DNA from: Prinia subflava
Lineage: Eukaryota; Chordata; Aves; Passeriformes; Cisticolidae
Reading direction: 5' to 3'
Assembly: GCF_021018805.1 (NCBI RefSeq)
Contig: NW_026960608.1
Span: 1,364,001-1,428,000, forward strand
Length of the DNA: 64,000 bases
The notes under the pieces were generated by a model. It saw only the letters and a list, made by a program, of their open reading frames with translations. It made no database searches and was not told the origin of the DNA. Below, piece after piece: positions 55,853 to 64,000 of this stretch (the first letter of the stretch is position 1; each line of letters starts with the position of its first letter). The position numbers and the translations under genes were made by a program.

Positions 55853-57132
55853 CCTTAAACAGCTCAATTATCTGAACAGCAGAAAGATTTAAAAAATTAT
55901 TAAGATTTTTGAAGATTTCCCCCCCAAAAACAATCGAAGAGGTTGTCTGAGAGCAAGGGCAGAATGAAGTTCATCAGTTCCAGTGTCTGACAGATGTTCT
56001 CCTGTAACTTTCTCTCATATGGATCCATCTCCGTGAGTAAATCCAAACCAATTCTTTGCTGCAGCTGGTCCCACTCCAGGCAATGGGGTTATGTATGTAG
56101 AATGGAGATAAAAGGCCAAATACCAGAGAACTGAAAAATGCCATAAATTTGGATCCTTCAGCCACATTCCCAATGGAAAGCTCCAGAGCAGGATCTGGTT
56201 AGTCACCTCCTGCAGGAAGAGGTGCCTTGGTCACCTGGAGTGTTTGTCTGCCTTGGAGATGGGTTCAAAAAGGGGACTGTTCATTGAATCAACTGCTCTT
56301 CCCAGATGTCAGGATTTCAGTGCTCCTGTCTCTTGAGAAACGTCTGGAACTGGTGGGAGTTGAAGGAATTGGATGGCAGAGAAGCACCTTCAGTGGAGGT
56401 GATCCAAAGCATCCTCTGGGAATGGTCCCTGTGTGCGTTATGGTCCATGTTATGTTGGTTGTGGAAGCAGTTGAGGTCATTGTTCCTGCCATGACTAGCA
56501 GGACCTTCCAGATATTCCTAAAAGTGTTTTCAAACCTGGCAAAAGGAGTTTTTCTCCTAAGGAGGAGCCCCAAGGGTGGTTTCAGGCTGGAGAGAACCCA
56601 GTTCTGCATTTTGCAGGGAACAGAGGTGCTCCAAGGGAAGCAGCAGGGCCCTGAAGCTCTTTGCTGGAGCAGCTCCTGATTTGGGGAATATTTTTAAGAG
56701 GGATTCTGGCTTGAGGAAGATTGTGCTGTTGACCTCATATTGTCCTAGATGTGCTGGAGAAGCTCCAGTTCATGAGGAGCAAGAGCAATGGTGCAGCTGG
56801 AGAAAGGAAGAGGAACTATGGCTGATATAGAATTGCCAAGATTTGGGTTCCCCCAAATCAAGTGTGTGCTGTTTTATAAAATGCATGAATATTTTGGGAA
56901 TATAACTGCTCAAATAAGGAAGGAATTGCTGTTGGAATGCAGGAAAAGAACCCATGACCTCCATCGGGAGGGGGGCGTAGCCCAGCTGGCTGAAAATGGG
57001 CCTAAAAAAGGCTACAAAACCTAATTAAAATGTGAAAAACTGAGAATTCCTGCTAATAGACAGCAGATCCCTGCCTGGCGCTGCTTCACAGCTAAATTTG
57101 ATTTCCTTGGGAGGCAAAAGGAACTGATTTAA
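55853..57132. other. Intronic stretch; one tRNA-A-box-like motif
   Basis: At about 56970-56995 the sequence gggggcgtagcccagctgg resembles the 5' end of a tRNA, without a B box downstream. Nothing else recognised. Confidence 0.45.
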
Positions 57133-57137
57133 GTTCC
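57133..57137. repeat. Target-site duplication of long solo LTR, left copy
   Basis: gttcc directly before TGTCCTGG; repeated at 58565-58569. Five bases is usual for ERVL-type elements. Confidence 0.8.
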
Positions 57138-58564
57138 TGTCCTGGTTTGAGGGGGAAGTGAGTTTTCCAGCAAGTTGTGGGCAAATCAATCAGTGGTCAG
57201 GCTGTATGCTGGCACCTGGAGTAGCCACTGAGAGGTTGGACACGCCTCTGAGAACACAAGGGGTTAAAAGCAAGGACTTCCAGAGGGATTTCCTTTTTGG
57301 TTCCGGTTTCAGAAGAGCACACATCCTCTCCTCCTCCCCTGTCCAGCTTACAAGGCTGGGTGGGGGAGGGAAACCGTGCAGCCAGGCTGAGGTAGGCTGG
57401 TGCCCCGGGGGGAGAAGAGAGTGAAAGGGACTGGAGCTGAGCCAGCCCCCATCCAGGATGGAAGGGTGGAGAATTGTGGAGGTGCCTTCCGTCCCTGTGT
57501 CGTCCCCCCCCCCCCCCCGGGAGAAAGTGCCCGGCTGTGTGGGGGAGTGCCTGAGCCTGCGGCCCTGCCGGGAGCCAGAGATAACTCTTTCTGAGGCAGA
57601 AGAAAACTATTTCCAGACATTGATTCTCTTGGCTGGTGGTTTGAGAGAAGAGAGAAAGACAGCCTGGGACTGAGATGTCAGAGGAAGAGGAAAGGAATCC
57701 CAGATGGGCAGAGATGAAGAGGAGTGGCTTTTTGGGCTGGACTTTTCTTGCATAATGTTAGCTATAGACCGAACCTGAATCCTCCTGGACATAAATAAGA
57801 CTGTATTTTGGGTGGATGCAGTTGGCTCAAAACCAAAGACTTTGTGGCAGTGATTTGCCACTGTAAAAGTAGAGAGAACAGAGAAGAGAGGAAGAGGGTG
57901 TGGTGGCGCCCTCTGTCTTGAGGGATGAAGATATCTGTTCTTGGAACCCTCGGCCCCAGGGGTAAATGGGGGGGACTGCTGTCCCAATATGAGAAGATGG
58001 CTGATTTTTGGTACTTGGCCGAGCATCCTTAAAAGAGCCCTATATGCTGTTTTGGTCCATGGACGGTGGTGAGAGCACTGGACATGGAAAGGAGGGTGTC
58101 ACCCTGGCAGACTTCTCTGGGCAGTGCCATGGGTGACATGGGAACACGGGAGGGTGGACCTGTGTTTCCTGGGGGGCAGTCTATGGTGCGAGAGAGACTC
58201 CTCTCTCCCTGGATGAATGGAATATTGGTTCTTTCTGAGTGATGATGGCTTTGATTGGGAACCCAGGGTTTTGGTTTAAGCAAGTAAGATGGAAGGCAAC
58301 GTGTAAGTGTTAAAGGTCTGAGCGTGGAAAGGTGGAAATTGGGGGAGGAGAAGAAATGTTCTGGGAGGTTTTTATTTCTGTTTTTTGTGTGTTTAGGTTT
58401 TTTTCTTTTCTATTTTCTGTTCTTATGTAGTTTAATAAAGTTTTCTTTCTATTTTCAAGTTTTGGGCCTGCTCTGCTCTGTTCTTGATCACATCCCACAG
58501 TAGTTGTTAGGAAAAACATATACTCATGGGTGCACTGGCATCTGGCCAGCGTCAACCCATGACA
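57138..58564 (+). repeat. Long ERVL-type solo LTR, 1427 bp
   Basis: Starts TGTCCTGGTTTGAGG and ends CAACCCATGACA, with AATAAA at 58434-58439 after a T-rich block and a 15-base C run at 57504-57518. Unusually long LTRs of this kind are common in songbird genomes; I think of the TguLTR5 group, but could not compare. Open frames inside it are chance. gttcc flanks both ends. Confidence 0.85.
57504..57518. repeat. Poly-C tract of 15 bases
   Basis: Within the long solo LTR. Confidence 0.95.
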
Positions 58565-58569
58565 GTTCC
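58565..58569. repeat. Target-site duplication of long solo LTR, right copy
   Basis: gttcc directly after CATGACA, identical to 57133-57137. Confidence 0.8.
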
Positions 58570-60016
58570 TTACCTTGCTGACATTGATCCCTCTCAGCAT
58601 TTAACCAGCCTGTTCCCAGCGAGAAACTTCCTGCGGCTCTGCTGTGCTGGACCTGGAGCCTGCAGCAGGAATCTCTTGCTCCTGCTACCAGTAAAAAATT
58701 CACTGCAGGTGAATTTCATGTGCAGTGTTAAACTCAGCTTTGACCTTGTTCTCCTCACATCTGGGTTGTGTTTGAGCTTTTCCTTCAGTGCCAGCAGGTG
58801 TAAGGAATGGGAAGCCTCAGCTGGAGCTGTGTCCACCTCTGTGACACTGTCAAAGTCACTGTGACATGTCAAAGTCTTTGAGGGAGCCACCAGCTCCCCT
58901 CCAGCACAAGGCAGCTCCGGGGAAAGGTGTCTTAGATGAGTGCATGGACAAACAGCCTCATTAAACAATTAATGGTCTTCCAGGCTTAAGGTGGTGCTGG
59001 TTTGGGGTCAAATTTAGTGATTGGGGTGCTCCTACAGTCAGGGAAAGTTGTGGGGTGTGTGGAATCCAGGGATTCGGACTGCAGTCCTGGTTCCATTTTG
59101 TGTCAAAACCGATTTTCTATGGAGGTTTAGGACAGAAAGTGTTTCTGGGGGTTCCATGGGTTATTCTTCCTGTGCTGAAGGATTGCTGGAACCTTCCTTT
59201 TCCAGTTACTCTTTGCTTCTCCCATGAGGAGCAAATCCACCTGCCTGCTGCATCTGCCATGTCCCTACCCGCCAGATTTACCTGCATTTGCTCCAGGTTC
59301 CCTGAGCTGACTGAAAGTTACAATCAAGCAGTGTGTTCAGTTGGAATCAGTGGTGGAAATGTAAATATTTGGGATGTTGCTTATTGAACTAAGCTGAGTT
59401 TGAGCTGGGTAAGGTTTGGATTAGAGGAAAGGAGGAAATTCCTGTTCAGACTTGGAGTTCCAGGATGTGATCGCTGCTGTCATAGGTCTGCTTAAAGCCC
59501 AGTTCCACATGGAAAGGAGGAAGGGAGAGGGAAGGTTTTGGGAAGGGTTTGGTTCTGAAGGGACGTTTATAAGGTGTGCTAATTGTTCTGATGGTAATTA
59601 ATTCCCTGTGTCCATTGCTTTGGCTTAGACTGAGAATTGGCAGTTGGATTTAGGATTCTGTCCTGCAAAACAGTGGCTTTCCTGGGTAATTAAGGTAAAA
59701 TACCAGTAAAAGCTTGGGAAAACCTGCTCCCTCCTCTTTCATTGGTCCCCTATCGGTGTCTGTTACTGGAGTGCTTGGAAGACCCAGTGTCATTCCCTAG
59801 CCTTCTCCAAACTGGGATTGCACAGTCCTTTGGAGAGACTTTTGATCCAAGGACAGGGCTGCTCAGCATGTTGGCAGCATCTCAAATCCTGCTCCCAAAA
59901 GCACTGGTGGCATGTTCAGGGTGTAGATGTGCTGAGATGGGAGTTCCTGCCTGCTGGCAAGTGCTGTGTCCCCAGTCCATGGCATTCCATGGTCCATCTT
60001 GTAAGAGATGTCCCAG
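58570..60016. other. Intronic stretch with nothing recognised
   Basis: No coding or repeat signal seen. Confidence 0.5.
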
Positions 60017-60372
60017 TGTGAGTAGTCAGAGAGAGATGCGGGATTCCAGGCATCTCTGTTCCAAAATGCTGTTTATTGCAGAGATGGTGTTACAGCAGTC
60101 CAGGGTTGTGGGTGATACAGAGCCCAGCCCAAAAGCTTCCAGCCAGCTACAGCTTATAGGCATGCCTGAGAGACCCTTAAGTTCTGGTTACAATACATTA
60201 TATCTTTTTCCATACTGAATATGCTAATTTACAGCATCCAACCAGTAAAAGACACAAATCCTATAGAATCTACATACAGCCTATTAGAAGCACTACATTA
60301 CCATATTGTGTTACATTTTAAACCCTAAAAGCTGCTTTCTAGACCCCTTTTCTCTTCCCTGCCACATTGACA
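60017..60372 (-). repeat. LTR of a separate ERV (ERV4), about 356 bp
   Basis: On the minus strand it starts TGTCAATGTGGCAGG at 60372, after a purine tract with a run of six G, and carries AATAAA at 60072-60077. The far end near 60010-60017 is approximate. Confidence 0.65.
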
Positions 60373-60655
60373 GGATCCCCCCAACCTTTGGACTCTTGGG
60401 ATCCTTTTATTTGCTAAGGGTATTGTTCAGTCAAGAGGGATTCTCCTTCAGCTGGCTAAACCATTGTTTTCCGGTTGTTCAGTAACTAATGGCTTGGCAT
60501 CTTACATCTCAAAGCTCGCCTTCATTTCTATTTCGCTTATAGGTTTCATATTCTCAAAATATTTTGCCAAGCAATCATATTTATAAGGTTTTCTTGTTTC
60601 ATCTTTCCCAACACATCTCCAAGTCCAAGGTAATTTCTATTTTCTAGTGTTCAAA
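60373..60655 (-). mobile_element. Internal 3' remnant of ERV4 next to ERV3
   Basis: Begins with the polypurine tract (reverse complement of ggatccccccaacctttgg). The rest shows no readable protein. ERV3 begins at 60656, so ERV3 appears to have inserted into ERV4. Confidence 0.45.
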
Positions 60656-61120
60656 TGTTAGCGTAGGAAAACATATAACCACACGAAGGCGATCATATGC
60701 GGTTCTTTATTTGCGCGCGAGGACACAGGGGCATACAGTGCCCAAATCTTGTGCCCCAAAAATACAGAGTTGCTTTGTGATTTGTATAGTTTAAATTATA
60801 CACATGTTAACTAACCTCCACTCCTAGATACTGATTATCCTATTCCTTAGTTACTATCTTAAATCATACCTACGCTTCTACCCTGATCCACACTTGATTT
60901 GGTTAAAACAATGCTTCTCAATTATCCCCTGAGTTGCAGTCACACTTGATTCGGTCATTACAATGGCATGGAGCTGGTTGCAGAAGCTGACGCTTGTTCC
61001 AAAGCCAAGCTGCGTCAAGTTCCAGTTGTACGTTCTCTACCTTCCTCCCCCCATACATACCTCAACTTAACCCTGTGGTTAACTTATACAGAAATTATAT
61101 TTTTTAACCCTCCACCATCA
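60656..61120 (-). repeat. ERV3 3' LTR, 465 bp
   Basis: On the minus strand it runs from TGATGGTGGAGG, after the polypurine tract, to CGCTAACA. AATAAA is at 60706-60711, and TATA-like sequences lie about 80-100 bases upstream (near 60785-60800). Confidence 0.8.
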
Positions 61121-61131
61121 TTCCCCCCTTT
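61121..61131 (-). promoter_or_regulatory. ERV3 polypurine tract
   Basis: Minus strand AAAGGGGGGAA directly before the LTR start TG. Confidence 0.85.
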
Positions 61132-61201
61132 GAAAGTATTTTCACTCTAATATACTAAGTGTAAATGCTTTCACTTAATACAGTCCATTAAGCTTCAGAG
61201 T

Positions 61202-62980
61202 TTATACTGGCTGTTCATCTTCAAATCCTCTGTTGTCATAGGCTTTGTCCGGGATGTTGTTGCGGATCGAAGGTGCTGGATTCCGTGCCAATGCCTTCAT
61301 TATGGTCCGGTTCCAAGATGCCTTTTTCTGTATCTCTCTCTTCAGGATTCTGTAAACTAACCAAATTACTAAAAATATAATTAGTAAAATTATCAGATTT
61401 TCAAGGATAGACTTTATCCATGAACTCACATTCCATCGTAATCCTTCAAATATTTTACCCAACCAGCTGGTAGCTAAATCTTTTTGTTCCTTTTGTGCCT
61501 CATGCTCTATTTGTTTTAACTGACTGATGTCATGTTCTCCATCTGCAGTTACATTTGGGATGTGGATGCAGCAATGGTCAATTTGTCCCTTTAAATATCC
61601 ACACACTCCATGTTCTTTCAAAAGTAACATATCTAAAGCCAAACGATTTTGCAGGGTCATTTTGGTGGTGGCCTGTAACTGCATGTTGAGTTCCCTAAAT
61701 CCCTCTCGTGTGATTCTTGCTAATCTGTCTACCTGACCTGTGAGTCTATATAGCATTTCTCTATTTCGATAATTTGCAACGGGACCAAACAAGGATTCTA
61801 GGGCCCACCCAATCTTTACTCCACTAGAGGGTTCCTTCCAAGTGTCATCTGGGTTCTTGTCCTCTGAGACATCTCGTTTTGCTTTTATTTGCAAGGGTCC
61901 ACTGCTCCTGTTAAATGGGGATTTCTTCCAAATTGGACATAAAGTGGGAAGGCCCAGGGTGATTTCTCTTACCTCCCCGTCCATAGGCAAGTGTGTTGTC
62001 CATGTGCCATCACTCATTGCCCATAAAAACGGTCCTGGACTTCGAATTGTACTCCTGCTACATCCTACTATAATCTTGGAATCTATTTTGCCTTGTTTGT
62101 GTTTAATTTTCCTGCAGGCACAACCTATTCGTAAGGCTATTGCCAATGGTGACCACTGTTTTATTTCCAGATTATCAGAGGTGCAATCATAAATTTTATT
62201 ACATACCCACCAAATTACCTTATTTGCCTTTTTCTGACTGCTAGTACCAGTACTCGTCACTGTGGGATCTGTCTCATTTTCAGAGCCTTTCCATTTAATG
62301 CACCAGGGTGTGCTTGCCATATATTGGAATTTCTGGAGGATGCTCATAGACCATGCACTGTCCCAAGGTTACAGTCCTTTCCAATCCTTTTCTTCACATT
62401 TCCACACCACAACACTCTCTGTAGCGTTGTCCCTGATCTTTTGATAGCGTAGAAACCAACATTGCCATTTTGCAAGGTCTTGGTCCTTAACCCACCACTC
62501 TATGATTTGTCCCAATTTGCCATTACTAAGAATGCACTCTGACTTTCTCATGGGTTGCATATAGGAATCCTCTGTTATCTTCCAGTACTCTCTGACCACC
62601 ACCCTTGACTCTGGTACTTGTTTACAGTTAATTGTTTTGTTCCCTCCTATTTCAGGTAATTTTGACGTTATTATTCCCCAGCTTACTGGGTCCCCTGCTG
62701 CCTTTGGTATTGGCAGACAGGCCGTTATTCTGCTGGTATTATGCATTTTGGCAAAGTCTCTGACCAATCCAATCATTACATTCTCAGCCCGAATTTCATT
62801 AGAAATTTCTATTACTTGTGTCTTTGCCTGTACCTCTGTCTTCATTCTAGAATGAAGAGTGGTTAGTTGACCCTTCTGTATTCCATATCCCAAAGTAACA
62901 GCAATCCCTACTGGTGACATTAGTATCCATGAAATTAACATTACCCACAAGAAGAGCATGAGCACAATTACCGATACCAT
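61202..62980 (-). pseudogene. env: ERV3 env, complete except for one internal stop
   Basis: One frame of 592 codons from the ATG at 62978-62980, broken once by TAA at 62369-62371 (codon 204). It has an N-terminal hydrophobic signal region and a surface subunit rich in Cys, with WWV and CIKW segments. The furin-like site KAKR (about 61874-61885) is followed by DVSEDKN and a weak internal fusion peptide, then the LQNR-type heptad and immunosuppressive-like region. The cysteine motif is C-X9-CC (61568-61603) rather than the usual CX6CC. A membrane span of about 23 residues (SILENLIILLIIFLVIWLV) and a basic tail ending in FEDEQPV follow. Both halves are well preserved, so the stop may be the main defect. 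Confidence 0.85.
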
Positions 62981-62988
62981 TTGAACAG

Positions 62989-64000
62989 TTACAGACGTTT
63001 CAGCCTCAGCTTTGTTGGTTCAAAAGTTTCTACAGCCCACGACTGGACTCCACGAGGGACCTTCTTCACACGCGTGTAGTGTATCCAGGGTTCCACTCCA
63101 ACCACTTTGACTGCTGTAAAGGTGGTTAGCAGTACCTGATGGGGACCAGTCCACTTCTCTTTTAGTGGTTCTTCGTTCCAGGTTTTGACGTATACTTCAT
63201 CTCCTGGTTCGATGTGGACTGGATTCTCCAGGGCCAGTGGTCTGTTCCACACGAGAACACTTCGAAGCCGAGCTAGAGTTTTCCCGAGGGACAGAACATA
63301 ATTATACACATCTTGTTTCCCTGTGACATGAACATTTGGATTGGGGTTAGGAGATTCATATGGTTTCCCATACAATATTTCATAAGGACTAACTGACATC
63401 CCACTCCTAGGCTTTATCCAAACCCTCAGCAATGTTACTGGTAAAGCCTGTGGCCACTGCAGTTTGACTTCCTGGCATATTTTACTGATCTGCCTCTTCA
63501 GTGTCTGGTTCATTCTCTCTACTTGCCCACTTGACTGGGGTCTCCATGGTGTGTGGAGGTCCCAAGATATTCCCAGTAACTTGCTTACCCCTTGTACCAC
63601 CGTGGCTATGAAGTGTGGGCCTCTGTCTGATGATATCCCTAGGGGCACCCCAAACCTGGGAATGATCTCCTGTAATAACCACTCAGCTGTTTCCTTTGCT
63701 TGGTTTCTGCGACAGGGAAGGGCTTCTGGTCATCCAGAAAACGTGTCAACCCCTACTAACAGGTATTTGTATCCCCGAGTTCTTGGCAATTCTGCAAAAT
63801 CCACTTGCCAATAGTCTCCTGGTTCTATTCCTGTCCGAATTCTGCCTAACTGTGCCTGTCGTCTAGCTACTGGGTTGTTTTTCAGGCAGATTTCACATTT
63901 AGACATTACTGACTTGGCCATTGTTTGCATCCATACTGAGATTAGGTATTGTCTTAACCACTTTACCAACACCTCTGCACCCCAGTGACACTCATTATGT
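62989..64000 (-). pseudogene. pol: ERV3 pol, integrase part, one internal stop
   Basis: The frame enters at the right edge with the zinc-finger pair CEIC and the core starts (WQVDFAE, then LLVGVDTFSG). A TGA at 63730-63732 interrupts it once. Beyond that it continues with SSDRGPHF and [13 protein letters not shown], completing the D,D,E triad, and the C-terminal GPY/F-type segment (WTGPHQVLL, then WIHYTRVKK). It stops at 62989-62991. This is the gammaretroviral type of integrase. Confidence 0.85.

Larger units (their letters stand above)
26165..64000 (+). other. EDA: EDA intron 1 (5' part)
   Basis: Begins with the donor GTGGGT. No sequence resembling EDA exon 2 (furin-site region) or any other host exon was found to the end of the window. 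A very large first intron is a known feature of vertebrate EDA, so at least 37.8 kb of intron here is expected. All elements listed from here on are inside it. Confidence 0.75.
60656..64000 (-). mobile_element. ERV3: class I (gammaretrovirus-like) provirus, 3' part, running off the right edge
   Basis: 3' LTR 60656-61120, polypurine tract, env 61202-62980 and the C-terminal half of pol from 62989. The integrase has a GPY/F-type C-terminus, and env starts nine bases after the pol stop in another frame. The 5' part is outside the window. Confidence 0.9.

Noticed and set aside
57347..57620. Open frames in both directions with proline or glycine runs
   Set aside because: Inside the long solo LTR and crossing its poly-C run; not genes.
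1..64000. CRISPR arrays, bacterial operons, plasmid or phage modules
   Set aside because: No regularly spaced repeats or prokaryotic gene organisation; the window is a vertebrate genome.

Overview
The window looks like a songbird-type (passerine) bird nuclear genome. It carries about two dozen CR1 LINE 3' ends in both orientations, ERVL, ERVK-like (class II) and gamma-like (class I) endogenous retroviruses (ERVs), a 1.4-kb ERVL-type solo LTR, and one clear host exon: coding exon 1 of EDA (ectodysplasin A). Placement within birds is inference from repeat families recognised by eye. No bacterial features, RNA genes or CRISPR arrays were seen.

Layout. (1) 1-18796 is a nest of retroviruses. An old plus-strand ERVL (pol 7865-about 9920, 3' LTR 10006-10095 resuming at 18322-18796) has been hit twice. 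ERV1 (1-7864, minus strand, running off the left edge) is a class II provirus inside the ERVL internal region; its LTRs differ at 3 of 494 comparable sites, all at CpG. ERV2 (10096-18315, minus strand) is a class II provirus inside the ERVL 3' LTR, flanked by the 6-bp duplication tttccc. (2) 18797-25600 is intergenic DNA with CR1 fragments. (3) 25600-26640 is the CpG-island promoter of EDA, and 25898-26164 is its first coding exon. (4) 26165-64000 is read as EDA intron 1. It holds CR1 fragments, an LTR with an env-like remnant (32530-about 33600), an ERV2-family solo LTR (42720-43157, TSD atttaa) beside or inside an older LTR, a solo LTR with TSD actgag (47648-48046), a long ERVL-type solo LTR with TSD gttcc (57138-58564), and at the right edge a class I provirus (ERV3, 60656 to beyond 64000) inserted next to the remains of another ERV.

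How the parts work. ERV1 and ERV2 both show gag, pro and pol in overlapping frames. In both, the slippery heptamer A AAA AAC directly abuts the gag stop codon, and ERV2 also keeps a GGATTTT pro-pol heptamer. RT active sites (YMDD) are intact in both, but each provirus has several stops or frameshifts. ERV1 is the oddest. Its LTRs are almost identical although gag and pol carry many lesions and env is an in-frame deletion that joins a signal peptide to the membrane-anchoring end. This suggests that the defects are older than the insertion and that the element was copied in trans. ERV2 has a second anomaly: its two LTRs share U3 but have unrelated R/U5, despite a perfect target-site duplication.

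No wholly new host system is visible. The items most worth following up are the ERV1 env-deletion product, the ERV2 LTR mismatch and the ERV3 Env with a CX9CC motif.
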